Source: Tethya wilhelma (taxonomy: Eukaryota > Porifera > Demospongiae > Tethyida > Tethyidae). Taken from it: DNA of 64,000 bases. Both the position numbers and the translations under genes were made by a program. Positions 11,299 to 22,684 of the stretch are shown piece by piece. Below the pieces are notes generated by a model. It did not search any database. It was not told the origin of the DNA and was given only the letters and a program-made list of their open reading frames with translations. Positions within the stretch are counted from its first letter, which is position 1. Each line of letters opens with the position of its first letter. Location: the NCBI GenBank assembly GCA_964030475.1, contig CAXIPT010000002.1, positions 8,013,331 to 8,077,330 on the forward strand, given 5' to 3'.

Positions 11299-13471
11299 AC
11301 CTCGATCTGTATGATCTGATGACGAGATGTGGCAAAGTCTAGCATAGGTCTCTTTATTTGCCTACTTTATAACAATTTTTAGCTGAAAAGCTTGCGTAAG
11401 CTTTCAAATGAATCTCAAAAGCAATTAAATAAACTGCTAGTACATAGCTAGGATGTTAAGTCATGGTAGTGTTATGAATACCACAGCACCATATGCATGC
11501 TACTCACCCGGTATGCATATAGTGTAGGTTGATTTCACTTGCAAATTTTCCATGCATTTCCAGCTCCTCAGTAGTACCTTGTGTGAAGATAATACTCAGT
11601 GAGTTAAGGTTAAGTGGTTAAGGTCGTGCCCACGCACCGCGCTGCTAGGGAAATTTCCAACTTGCAAAAGACACAAATATCAACTTTTCTGTCCACAAAC
11701 AGGTAGCGCTAATGGACATCTAGCTATACTGAGCACACTAGAAATTTTTTTTCTGAATAGCAGCTTTTTAACCGACTTCCAGTTAGAATGATCGAAGAAC
11801 CAAAAAGGAGGTATACCTACTTACTTTTAGCTGCTAAACACTTCTACGTATCGTTTTTCGCCATTTCTTGGCTGCTTCCACTGTCTTTGTTCAATTTTTT
11901 TTTGACACACCCACGAATAAAATACGAGAGCTGACATCAGGCAGTTTGTGTTCTAAATTTGGCACTCTTGCAATGATCACAAAGAGAGATTTTAAAAAAA
12001 AAGCGGGAAAACAAAGAAGCTGCCCCTTTGAAGTGAACTGTTAGTATCGAACGTGAGAAGATAATAATTTGTACTCGTTGCAGATCAAATCGAGTGAAAT
12101 CTTTTGTGATCGTGGTAGCTGCTACAGAACGGCCAGCTGAGGTGAAATATGGTTGGTGACAAGCAGAGAAAGGGTTGAGGTATTACTGGAGGTCGGACTG
12201 GTCTACTCAAAGCTGCTAACTTCACCTCAAAGTGACTGACTGTTTTCTCTCTAATTGAAGAGCACCCAGATGAAATGAGTCACACTACTTTGTTTCTCAA
12301 GATCCAATTCTGTCACGCTGGTGATGCTTCCATACTGCTGTGAAACTCTGGGACTAGCTCAAGTTCTGTTCTGAAAGGAAGGTAATCCAATATACTGCAA
12401 ATTATCATGTACCATATGATGAGTGAACTGATTTGCTAATATAGTGTATGGTCTATAGCTCTACTATTACCATGAAATGTGCCTCTGCATGCATCTACTT
12501 TGTGTGTGTGCTAAGTATGAATGTTTGAAGTGAGATTTTTTTAGAAAACATCTGTATATACACTTGTGTACAACAAAAACGACAAGTATGTACTCTTGAC
12601 TTGTGCATGTTTGTCTCACTTCTTGTATCATTCTTCTTCTTTCAGTATGACATCTGTACACCTTGAAGTAGCAGAGCACTTTTCATATGGAGCAGAGATT
12701 CTACAGATATGCTCAATCTTGTAGGCAAAATAAAGTGTTTGTTTTTTTGTTGATCACAAGTCTATTTTTTTTTCCTTCCTTTTTTTTTTCACAGATTTTA
12801 CATAGTAGGAGTGATAACATCGTATTTGTTACCTTGTGGTACACCACAATTTATATATTGGCAGAAATTCACACTTGTTTAGAGTCTTTTGGACCGTACT
12901 TTGTCTCCTCAACAGCACAGATTTAGCATCCACCTGTTCGGTCTTAGGAAACCAGCTCATATACTATACCATCCAGCTCTGTTGCTGTATCAGAGTCGTC
13001 TTGATGGTCCACCTGAAAGCCAGCCAGTTCATAGACACTTTATTTTCTGGCATTGATACAATAGCTGGAATACAAACCATTCAATTTTGATACTTACCCA
13101 ATTACTGGTTATTGATGTGTATAGTAGTACTGTTATATTTTTTCTGTTACTTCCAGGCATCTTGAACACTTGCCACCTGGTGTCAGCCTCTTTTGAAGAT
13201 CTCTTTCCCTTTGATAAGGGCTTGTTGTGTTGTAAAAAAAGCAGCAAAAAAGTAGCCAGCTGTCTAGTTGTAAGATCCCGCGCAGAATCTTCATGCGCAA
13301 TCNCCAATTGTGCACTTTATCTGCTTATATTTAACCATCAGTAAGAACTATCACAAACATTGTCTCTTTGTATGCTTCAGTTTTACACAATTTAATCATC
13401 AGTCTATATTTACCATAGTATAGCAGCGTTCATACAGAAAGTTAAATAGAATCATACAACGAACACTATTA
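11299..13471. other. No convincing gene in about 2.2 kb
   Basis: ORFs of 70-92 codons on both strands are short, overlap each other and lack splice or domain support. T-rich tracts at 12740-12790. A single N at 13303. A minus-strand frame over about 12935-13030 has an acidic run (VDHQDDSDTATELDG) that could be a gene remnant, but it is interrupted on both sides. Confidence 0.35.
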
Positions 13472-14272
13472 TTAAGCCTCAGCACGTGCTATGCACGTGC
13501 AGAGGATTACGGTAGTCGTTTTGTGTGTGTGTCTGTTACTAAATTATCTGAAGAATGGCAGCTTTATGGACAAAATGGAAGGTACTTACGTTCATCAATC
13601 GAGATTATCTAAAAATTTGACGTGTAGAATCTTGCAAAACGCTTTAGTTTCCGAGATGTGAGGCTTTTGTGCTTCTCTAAGTGCTTAGCTTCGAAACCAC
13701 ACCCATCGGTAAAGCCCCGTGTAGTGTGCGTTATCCAGTTGCATGAGTTGGCTGAACTTGGCCTGGCTCTGTTTATCTGCTAAGCGTGCAGCTTAGATAA
13801 TATCTGGGACATGTAAGTAAATCTTGATTGTAAAATTTACAGGTAGCTATATAGTATATGCCTGAACCACAGAACTATGCATTTTGCATGCTCAGTATCA
13901 TCAGTCATGTACTGGAATTCAGTGCAGTGGTATAATTATTGTAACTGTTCATCAAGTTTTACTTAGCCAGTGAATGCATCTTCCTAAATTCACGTGTAAA
14001 TAGTCAGTCAGTGGCTGAGCGCTGGGCTGGCCACATACACAGTTCTTCGTATAATCCTCGATAGTATGCCTTGGTTGGAATTCAGTAGACTGTTGACATC
14101 AGTCCGACTGGAAATAGTAGGCAGTGTATGTATACGTGATAATGTCGTGAGTTTGATACCTTCATGATATACTTTTGCACAATGCACTGAATAAAGCCTC
14201 TTATTGAAGGCCCATATGAGTGCACTGACTAGCTAAGTGTGCTGAGGCTTGTGCACCATCGGTGCCTTCATT
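13472..14272. mobile_element. Family G element, copy 1
   Basis: Left end taagcctcagcacgtg, followed by gcacgtgcagaggattacgg, tagtcgttttgtgtgtgtg and aattatctgaagaatggcag. Right end gctgaggcttgtgcaccat, then cggtgccttcatta. Same family at 23664-24425, 24880-25226, 32825-33493, 34463-34607, 36377-36649 and 37553-37803. Internal TG tracts vary between copies. Confidence 0.7.
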
Positions 14273-14357
14273 ACAGTAACAGCAGCAGTTAAAATTAAAA
14301 TGCTTAACTTGAAACATTGTAACTACTAATTTAAACCAGAAAATCCATTACAATCAC

Positions 14358-14552
14358 TGAATTTCTTCACAATCCTTCTCTTCTTCATTAGCCTCTTCAT
14401 CTTGTTCCAGGTCTGGATCATTAGCCTCTTCACCTTGTTCCAGGTCATTACTCCACTCGCACAAGGACCTCTTCACCAATGCAACAGTTGCTGTGTCCTG
14501 CGACAGTCCAATGCCATTTCTCTCACTCTTCAGTACGGCTTTCAATCCTGAT
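14358..14552 (-). CDS. Possible last exon of a minus-strand gene, acidic tail
   Basis: On the minus strand a good acceptor (tttgtttcag) at 14553-14562 opens about 64 codons ending at a TGA. The first part contains KAVLKSERNGIGLSQD, which loosely resembles the stretch after a G-patch in some RNA-binding proteins; this is a weak impression. The tail repeats DLEQGEEAND and DLEQDEEANE and ends KDCEEIQ. No upstream exon is certain. A candidate is the open frame at about 14950-15109 on the same strand. Could also be a chance ORF in a repeat-rich segment. Confidence 0.3.
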
Positions 14553-14638
14553 TCTGAAACAAAATATTGCATACATGTGTAATAATCAAAGTAGTGAATG
14601 GAGCAGCGGAGGAATCAGAGGCTAGGGCTAGGGCTAGT

Positions 14639-14960
14639 ACGGGGATCAGAGTACTCTGAATGACAGTACCGAGTGAGGGGATCAGAGTACTCTGAATGAC
14701 AGTACTGAGTGAGGGATCCCCTTCCTTCTTTGCCGTAGTATTGGTTCCAGGTCCAGTATCAGAACAATCCCTATAGGACATTACGACTCATGGCCATCAT
14801 TATGTAGCACTAGTAAACAAATTAATCTCCTATAAAACTATAGAATCTTAAGTGGTGAACTTCAGTTTGTTTTAGTCCTCAAGAAAAGAGTGTAGTTGGT
14901 GGATCAGAGTACTCTGAATGCTAGTGTGGGGATCAGGGTACTCTGAATGACAGTACTGAT
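14639..14960. repeat. Tandem and scattered gatcagagtactctgaatg repeats
   Basis: A unit of about 37 bp (ggggatcagagtactctgaa, then tgacagtaccgagtgag) occurs twice in tandem at about 14641-14713 and twice more, diverged, at 14901-14960. The core agtact is itself palindromic. Confidence 0.75.
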
Positions 14961-15109
14961 CGAGTCCCTCTGGATACTGCAGGCTTCTTTTTGTCGTCAT
15001 ACAATATATGTTCATGTTTATACTTGAATATGTTTGAAATAGACCCGGTAGATTCTGGCACTTCTAATTCTCCTAGAACTCCAACCACCATCACTTTTGT
15101 GCTCTTTAG
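14950..15109 (-). CDS. Possible minus-strand exon
   Basis: Downstream of an acceptor-like ttttctaaag, an open frame reads STKVMVVGVLGELEVPESTG and then SISNIFKYKHEHILYDDKKK before reaching the tandem repeats. It looks more like protein than its surroundings but has no clear donor and no recognised family. It may be an upstream exon of the acidic-tail gene at 14358. Confidence 0.2.
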
Positions 15110-15539
15110 AAAATAGCACTACGGGTATTTCCTAATGACAATGCAATTGTACCATATTATTTTCAATTCCCTGAATTATAGAGAGATATAATAGAGTTTT
15201 GAATGTCAAAATTTTCACGGTATTGGTTGTTGCAGTATAAAAATGTCTGTTTCACAGTTCTTTTTTTGTGATTGGCACGGACCATGAAAATCATGAAAAT
15301 TTGAACCGTGCAAAAATTTCCCACTAGGCGGTAATACTGAAGGGAAAGGGGGGAGTCTGGTTGCCAATCTTTCATGAGAGACATCACTGCAGAGCTTAAT
15401 AATGCATGGTATAGTTCACGCTTTTTCCAGGTTTATACCTGAGTCTCAAAGATTGAAACAGGAAGGTTAGGTAAGCAAGAAAAGGTAATAGTCAACTAGG
15501 ATGCTTATTCTGTTTAGTTGTGGCATGTTTTGATGATGG

Positions 15540-15885
15540 CATAGGTGCCAACTGTCCCGGAACTCCCAGGACTGTCCCGGATTTGAAGCCTCTGTCCCGT
15601 GTCCAGCCCAGAAATCCAAATTTACCTGAAATGTCCCGGATTTTAGACAGAAATGCACTTTTCTCTGGAAAATGGAACCATTTTTCTCAAAAATTTAGCT
15701 CTATGCTGTCCTAAAACTACCTAAAAAGGCTAACAAAGCAATAATCTTCGCTTTGAAATCGTAATTGCACTTTGTACTTTTGCAATTGGAAGGGCGTGTC
15801 AACACATAAAGAGGGCATGGCTCAAAATTTTCGCGCGTGTGGTTTTAATGTCCCGGGATTTTTTAGCTGAAGGTTGGCACCTATG
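15540..15885. mobile_element. MITE with cataggtgccaac ends
   Basis: Left end cataggtgccaactgtcccg, right end gttggcacctatg, exact inverted repeats of 13 bp. The inside is rich in gtcccgg words (actgtcccggaactcccagg, atgtcccgggatttttt). No coding potential. ORFs on both strands here are shadows of the repeat. Confidence 0.75.
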
Positions 15886-17121
15886 CGATGGCTACTATAG
15901 TCTCATGTCTTGATTTTTGAGTGTCCTTAATCCGTAGACTACAAATTCAAGTAATTTTAGTGGTGTCTACCCTTTGTCACTCACATGAGATTGGTGACCA
16001 GGCCCTCTGTCATGGTTTTTTGCAAAAAAAGCTTAAGGGAGGGGCCTGCTTATGTATACATTACTTCCTTCCCTGTGGATATTGGAGGGGGACCGGAGTA
16101 CATGTACATGCATTCATGTGTATGTTATAAGCATTTACCAAAAGTGTTTGCTTTACGGACTCTCTATAAGTGATGAGTGTAGGCATTCGCACAATCTCTT
16201 GTACTTTTTGCTGACAGCCATAGCTGTAGGGGATTTTGATGGGTTCTTTAAACTATCCACGTGGGAGTCATAGGAACTTCAAAGACTGTACCAGCAGCTT
16301 CAGCCACAATTTGTTCGCCTGTTCAAGCAGTCTGCGTTGGTGCCAAAGCGCGTGCTGCAAATCACCATAAACTATAAGTATACTGAGATCTCTGCCCATT
16401 TCCATAGTCATGAATGGCTAACACCTCTCTGAACGTTTGAAATGTGATGATTGAGATGCATGCCCGGGCTCTTCTCCTTGGAGTTTGTATGCCCTTGATG
16501 TTACTAAGCGCTGATTAAGTACAAGTGAATTAATTATTGTTATATACTGTACCATACCTGTCCCTCACAGACATCTTCAAGGTCAAAAAGAGAAAGAGCA
16601 AACCCGTCAAATGGCCTGAACTTGTTGCTCTCTCAAGTGGTAAGTATGATCGAGGCAGCCATTGCTGTCCCAAGTGTAAAATTAGTCTTACTAAGAGCTT
16701 ATAAAATCTTATAAGATTTAAAAAGGTTTTTTAAGATAAGAAAAATCTTGCAAATTCTTAGCAAGATTATGATGAAAAAAACAAGAATGTCACTGTTCCA
16801 GGCAAGACGAGAACAAACAAGATTGTCACTACCTTGTGTTCAACTGTAACTGTGTAGTGTAATATGTGTATGTAATATACTCTTGATGACATGTACATTG
16901 CACTTTTGAGTTAACCCTTTACAGCCAATAGAGTTGGTGGTTGTATATGGGAGACACTATATAGTTTCCTCCCCTATAATAATATTCATTATACAGTAAA
17001 AATTAGCCTTGATGCTATGTACCTTTGAAAATTCACAAGCTTCACATTCACTGTGAATTCATCTAGGGCCTGGGGGGAAGTGAAGTTACAGAATCTTTCT
17101 TGAGCCTCTTCCTAAGATTTC
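15886..17121. other. No certain gene; a few exon-like scraps
   Basis: Two plus-strand segments look like protein: about 16274-16371 (LYQQLQPQFVRLFKQSALVP) and 16573-16640 (FKVKKRKSKPVKWPELVALS), the second between a good acceptor (ccctcacag) and donor (gtaagtat). Their phases do not join without a stop, so I do not call a gene. They may be exons of a decayed transposon gene. Confidence 0.3.
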
Positions 17122-17254
17122 ACACCAGTTTGGTGAACTGCAAAGGCAATCTGAACAGCACTCAGCTGTTTGATTCGAGAGCACTCCTTAGCCAGCTCTT
17201 GTAAAGATAGCTTCTTAATCACCAACTCTTCGAACAGCTGCCTGATGATGTCAA
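17122..17254 (-). pseudogene. Coding-like fragment, helical, unknown family
   Basis: On the minus strand 44 codons read as a regular charged helix: DIIRQLFEELVIKKLSLQEL, then AKECSRIKQLSAVQIAFAVH, ending in TAG. Base composition and codon choice look coding, but there is no start, and the upstream sequence is closed. Not recognised. It may belong to the same decayed element as 18650-19375, also on the minus strand. Confidence 0.3.
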
Positions 17255-17316
17255 CATTTATTCCCCTTTAGTGGCTTCAAATTAGCAAGTCCAGTGTCTT
17301 TCCAAGACTCCCACGT

Positions 17317-17390
17317 CTGACTAGCCTCATTCCCAGACTCTTCCTGCGAATATTATTTGCGGGGAGAGAACCTGGGAATGAGGCTAGGTA
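17317..17390. mobile_element. Family F, short deletion derivative
   Basis: Two family F ends almost back to back: actagcctcattcccagact, and the inverse gagaacctgggaatgaggct, around gcgaatattatttgc. An internally deleted copy of the element seen at 5169. Confidence 0.6.
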
Positions 17391-17554
17391 ATTTGCATGT
17401 ATTTATGTACAAAGTTAATGGTCAGCGTGCATTATTTAGAAGCTAGCTATAGTTACAGCACTTACTCATAGTATATAAGCTCACAGGCTGGGTAGTACTA
17501 TAGTATTACAGTATGACCCCCTAGCTTCTCATTCGTGTCTGACTCTCTGGTGAA

Positions 17555-17835
17555 TATTCCCAGTACGGTAGTACTGGGTAGATAGGAATGGCACGGATGG
17601 CCCACTGTGATTAGCGCAATACAAATATTCACGCTAATAACTCTGCAAAAAATGAGCGCTTAGGCAAGCTGATTCTTGAACGAATATATGAGGTTTCTTT
17701 GTCTTCAGGTCCTTTTGGCATCGTTTTTTCATGTCTCTCATTGAGTCACTAGATACAAGGCGAAAAGCGCCTTCTCGATATGGCAGCCACTAATTTCTAC
17801 ACTCATGCATAATATTCATAAGCTACTTAAAATCA
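17555..17835 (-). mobile_element. Family E element, reverse orientation
   Basis: Begins with the hairpin 17559-17578 (stem CCCAGTAC, loop GGTA, stem GTACTGGG), then agataggaatggcacggatg and the E body in reverse: tagcgcaatacaaatattca, aggcgaaaagcgcct, atggcagccactaatttct. Confidence 0.75.
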
Positions 17836-18192
17836 AAATAACGACCCTTTTCCGGATAGACAAGTGTGCGTATTATGAATCCAAATATTAGCTGCCTCCT
17901 GATTTCTAGTTGTATGTGCTGCGTTCTCTATAACATTTCAGTCTTCAATATTTACGAGGTGAATACTTTGTTACACTTATATGTAGTTGTCACTATAAGA
18001 TGAGAAAAGCCACTAATTTGTTAGAATCTAAGAAACAGCTCCAGCCTCCTGAGATGCTTTCAGTACTTTTATACTGCCATGCTGATAGCAAAATTATATA
18101 AGTTATAATATCTATGCTAATAGTGTACAAGTAACTACCACATACACGCAAACTCAAATATGATTCGTAGAATTATGAAAAAATGAGAACAA
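17836..18192. other. No gene seen
   Basis: AT-rich DNA between a family E and a family B element. Stops in all frames. Confidence 0.4.
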
Positions 18193-18463
18193 ACAAGTAA
18201 AAAAAACATTGGAAATGTAACTGGAGACATAGGAATGGCAAAGAAAGCAAACAAGATGGAATGGCTGTTTGAGTGTGTAAAGATTTATTCCTATGGGCAA
18301 CATGAGGGACTCAACATGGAAAGAGAGTCATGGTACTACATGTAGCCCATACAGGAAGAATTCTGCACATACTCAAACAGCCATTCCATCTTGTTTGCTT
18401 TCTTTTTATGATTTGGTCATTCCTATGTCTCCAGTTACATTTCCAATGTTTTTTTTTACTTGT
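18193..18463. mobile_element. MITE family B, copy 1
   Basis: Palindrome with ends acaagtaaaaaaaacattgg and ccaatgttttttttacttgt. Inside each end come ggagacataggaatggcaaa and gcaaacaagatggaatggct. Related in plan to family A (same acaagta end and a caaacaagat word) but different in sequence. A second copy is at 59035-59270. Confidence 0.8.
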
Positions 18464-18649
18464 TAACATTATCAAATGCCCAGATTTGATAGCCTCTTTG
18501 AATTCGGCTTCTTCGGTCAGGTAGTAGTATAAGATAAGCGTACTCCAGAATGACTCAGAACAGTTAATGCCTATAATAATTATTATAACCATATTATTAT
18601 GCTATTCACCATGCATTCAAATTAAACTATCATAATATATTGACTGCAG

Positions 18650-19375
18650 ATATCAAGTCAACCATTACCCTGCGATTTGTGGCCCTTGCGATCAGCATCA
18701 AACTTGTGAGCAGTTGAATCCCTAACACCTTCTGGGATCGACATGCACTTGAGCAAAGTGCTCAAAGCTGATACTGCATGTATTTGGCAAGGTCGTGGTG
18801 ACCAGGTCACCTTCATCATTGTCATCATCACTAATACCTGCTGGTATTACCCAGAGTATTTACTAGCTGCCACAAATCTGGAGCATTGTCCCTTAATTCT
18901 CTGATCAGCTGATCAAGATGGTGTCCGGACCATGATATACTGAAACTTGAGCTGAGACTAGACCATCTATTTGTGACTCTAAATTGGAAACGGTAATTGT
19001 TAATTCCTCAATCTGCTCTTCTAAGTGAGCAACTTATCTTCGTAGATTCTTGATCTGTAATTGAAGATGTTAATTTTCGGCCAAGAGAGATTCTTCACTT
19101 GGGGTAGGAACAGTACTGGCTCTGAGTCACTTCCCTGTGGTATCTCTACCAAACCAAATATGTGCTTGGTTCTACTAAAGGACTAGGGGAATGCTGTGCT
19201 AATAGCATTTGATATCTCAGTGTTGTTCGGCTTCTTAGAAGGAAATTGAGATATCATCTTGTTTCAAACATGTTCGACTTAATTCGTTTTGTACTAGGTC
19301 CATCAGTATTCGGAACGGGTCGATATCTCTTTTTCAACCACTCAATTTGTGTTTACTCTCTGACATGATGTAAAC
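18650..19375 (-). pseudogene. Decayed transposon gene, DUF6589-like
   Basis: Read on the minus strand from about 19375 down. Several frames each hold part of one protein: MSESKHKLSG, then SKKPNNTEISNAISTAF, a coiled-coil stretch VAHLEEQIEELTITVSNLES, then SGHHLDQLIRELRDNAPDLW followed by QLVNTLGNTSR and an acidic DDDNDEGD, then TLLKC and IQLLTSLMLIARATNRRV. The order (coiled coil, NAPDLW..LVNTLG, TLLKCRS..IQLL) matches a repeated-gene family of basal animals and fungi related to DUF6589, recalled from family knowledge. At least two stops and several frameshifts make it non-functional. The C-terminal core is missing. Confidence 0.5.
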
Positions 19376-19398
19376 TACACATCACATGCATCAACATC

Positions 19399-19429
19399 AA
19401 AATTCAAATTTGAATTTGAATTCAAATTC
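19399..19429. repeat. AT-rich palindromic ATTCAAATTTGAAT block
   Basis: Overlapping copies of aaattcaaatttgaattt and its complement form an interrupted palindrome. No target duplication seen, so this is only low-complexity structure. Confidence 0.5.
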
Positions 19430-20762
19430 ACTCAAGCTATATTTAGATTGGGAGTTTTAAATTATTTTTAGTAACCACGAAATTTTGTTATTAATATTTT
19501 GTGAATAACGACGGTCTACACAGTAACCAACTCAGAATACTTTAGTAAATAAAAAAGTAGTGTCCAAAGATACTAATAATATTTATAAATAATATATAGT
19601 CCTAAACTATTGGCCTGAAAGAGTTACTAGGGTATAATATATTGTATCCTTAGAGCTGTTGGACTTTATATAGCTAATAATTTGGTCTCAGTCACACTTC
19701 ACGTCTATCTTGACTCGTATATAGGCTGCCAGCAACACTTCACTTCGTAGTCCTGTTTCATTGAAGTTTCACCGTGCCATCCTGCACATGGGAATGAAAT
19801 GCGTGGGAGGGTGATAGTTAGTGGAATTCCCTAACCCACGCGCAATCAAAGTCTATCTACGGTCTCTCTATGGGCAATGTCATTCACATGATTTCGCGTA
19901 CCAGGCTCTCTCCCTCCCTATTTTTCAGCGTAATATTCGTGGGGAGCTAGAGAGCCTGGGAACAAGGCTAGTAAGAGATCAATAAATTAACATATTCCAC
20001 TAAAGTGAAAAGTACATCTGGTTTGAATTTCAAGCACCACCGGAACCCCATTTTTTGGTTGCCTTTCCAGCTTCCTACACCTTTCCAGTCCAAAGTTAGC
20101 TATTTTTGTCCCATTAAGAAAACTATGGTATGAATCTCATTATGTCACTTCCGGTGGCAAACTCAAACTAGATGGACTTTAAAACTGTAAAGTTTAAAAT
20201 AGCTAAATATATTTCTACATATACCTTTTCACCATTCTGTTTCAATGTATTGTTAGAGATTTCTGTCCCTTTTCATGCATCATTCCGTTTTTATATTGTC
20301 AGAGATTTCTGATCCTCTCGTTGTTCAATTTCTTTTAAAAATACAGAAATTCCCTTCCAAAGGTGCGTTATTGTGCACTAAGTACAATGAACCGCCTCAA
20401 ATCGGAAGAGTTAAGGATTAATTAATTTACCGTAATGTAAAACTCAACAGTTATAACTTCAAATACTTTTCGTTAACTTTATAAATAAGACAAACATGTT
20501 ATGTTGTACTCTGACATAAATGTGAAAACATTTAGAATTTTGTTTGTGTAGCATATAAGATAAACATGCACCTACAAATTCTTGTGCAGATTGATCATTA
20601 TCAGGCCAATATGATCACAGACTAAATTATTTTCAAGAACAATGCTGAATATGACATCAAAAAATTGTAAATCTAATCTTAAAATCAAGCATTTAGAATT
20701 CCTTGGTATAAAGTGGACGCTGTTAAGTTTAATTAGGTAACTATTATTATAATAACCTGTTA
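19430..20762. other. No gene; family F fragment at 19892-19973
   Basis: Stops in all frames over about 1.3 kb. The segment 19892-19973 carries a pair of family F ends (gtaccaggctctctccctcc and gagagcctgggaacaaggct) around cgtaatattcgtgg, another deletion derivative. Confidence 0.5.
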
Positions 20763-22186
20763 TTGTTATTTTTAGTTCCTTACCTAAACTGCCAAGTTGC
20801 AAAGGACAGCCTCAATAAAATACAACTAAATGTGCAACGAAGATTCGAGGAAGCAGCTCAATATTGCAATAAATTAAATTTGGGGTTAAAACAGGACTCA
20901 AAATTTGGGGTATTCGACTATCAACATGCAGTGGGTAACAGTTTAAGTTCTTTAGCATCGACTGTAAGTGTATCTGGAAAGGTCTACAGTGCTGAAGCCA
21001 TTCAAGACAATTTTGACCGAATAGTAGATATAATGAAACCAGTGATTGGTGAAGTGCCATACATGTACAAATTGATTTCTTTACAAAATGTTGAAAATGC
21101 TGAAAACCCAATCATATAGCTGAGGATCTCCGTTCAAGTGCCTTATTGAGGCAAATTACTGGCAAGATTAAGGAAAATGAAAAACAAATTTTGACACATT
21201 TTTGGCTATTCTTGAAGAAATCAATCAATGTGTTCAAAGACCTGGAGGGTGAGACCTACTCCCCACGTCTAGCTACAAATTGTGACAGCACTGAAGAAAC
21301 AGGGAAATCAGTAAGTCTTGATCCCATAAATAGTAGCATGAGCCCCCCTTTTCAAAGCCATTGTGATAAGGATTATACCTACGATTCCGTCACTGAAGGA
21401 AATTGTGATCAACGGTTATGTATACTATTTCCTGACCCAAATAAACTTGGAACATCTTGCCAAAAAAGCAAAATGTCAGCTGGTCCGTAGGCTGTTTAGT
21501 GAAGCACAAAACATGATAAACTTATTTGGTGATTTGGTGGCCTGTACATTTAGGTCTCTAGAATTGCAAGGAGTATTAGTTGATACATTACGAGCTGATA
21601 CTATCGCCTTTGGACATGGAAATGGCCCAAACCATATGTAGATGACCACATTACAGAGCTTCAATCTGCCAATACTGTGTGTATTATTCAAGAAATTCTA
21701 ACGAAATTCAATTACATTTCTTTCTTTATTATGGAATTATTCAACAAATAATTCGTCATCATGGTACAAAGCTGATAACAGTTAATCTTGATGACTACTA
21801 CCTCACTAAGTATCATTCTTTCTGTCAATGCTGTGTGTTTGAAGTACCTTCAACTGTGATCAATCAATTGTCTCCTCAAATCGGAAAGTCTCTTGTCATT
21901 AAAATCTATGAAAATGCATATGTGTGGTTTTCTAGCCCGGGACAGTTTACTATGGAGGACCAATAATTATGCTGTCCAAGAAGAGATCATTGGTCCTAAT
22001 TGTGGGTATATACTTTGTGACATCAGTAAAGGTTGTGTAGAGTTATCATTTTTGTTTGCATCTAATGTAGCAGTACTTCCACTTTCTTCAGCTCAGCAAG
22101 ATAAGCTATCTAGTATAGGCATTCATGTCCACCACCAACAAACACCTCTCCCTAAGACAAAATTTGGTAAAAATTTGGCAAGTTTT

Positions 22187-22224
<38 letters not shown>

Positions 22225-22672
22225 TCGAAGGAAAGCACTAACTCCCCCTGCTCCTTCATTGACAAGTGTATCAAAGAAACAGACATCAAATAGACCAAGA
22301 GCAACATTGTATAGAAAGAAGAAGAATAGCAAAGGAAATGTGAAGAATCTGCATGCAGAGAAGGATGGTATTGATTTTCCCCCAAAATATCTAGCCTAAA
22401 AACTGTGAAAATCTGCAAAATGATTCGGAAAAATTTGTCTCATCCCATTTTTCACTCCTGTAACAGCTGTACCTGATGTTAAAGAGAAGTTAATATGTGA
22501 TATTCGATTCAACCCCAGCCTAAACCTAAACTTAAAGGTGATACTGAAAGTGATAGTGACCATTATGAAGATGAATGTTTTGTTGCTATGGTAAAGTCAA
22601 TAATGGGAGAGATGATTGGACAAGAAACTCAGCAACATAAGAAACATGTTTTAGAAGTGATCATAGTGTAAG
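20763..22672 (+). pseudogene. Frameshifted sponge multi-domain gene relic
   Basis: Protein-like sequence runs through this span but changes frame at least five times. Pieces: 20763-21119 (QRRFEEAAQYCNKLNLGLKQ, helical), 21107-21490 (AEDLRSSALLRQITGKIKEN, then LTHFWLFLKKSINVF), about 21460-21641 (LFSEAQNMINLFGDLVACTF), 21650-21966 (HHGTKLITVN, YLTKYHSFCQCCVFEVPS), 21960-22190 (ILCDISKGCVELSFLFASNV, then VLPLSSAQQDKLSSIGI), 22225-22399 and 22513-22672 (basic, then acidic). The block CVFEVPS..GCVELSFLF..LPLSSAQQDKL..GI resembles a C-terminal domain common in large sponge families of NLR-like and death-fold proteins; this is recollection and needs a search. The helical N-terminal part is not recognised. 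Frameshifts plus a run of about 30 T argue for a pseudogene. Confidence 0.5.
22191..22222. repeat. Poly-T tract inside the pseudogene
   Basis: About 30 consecutive T (with the preceding aaatttt) interrupts the frame between TKFGKNLASF and TRRKALTPPAPSL. It may be an inserted poly(A) tail in reverse or simple slippage. Confidence 0.85.
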
Positions 22673-22684
22673 CAAGGCTAATTA

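Noticed and set aside
16262..16640. Two exon-like plus-strand segments with fair splice sites
   Set aside because: The phases meet a stop in every sensible joining and neither segment has a recognised domain.
22123..22418. Minus-strand ORFs with Lys runs
   Set aside because: Translation of the poly-T tract inside a plus-strand pseudogene.
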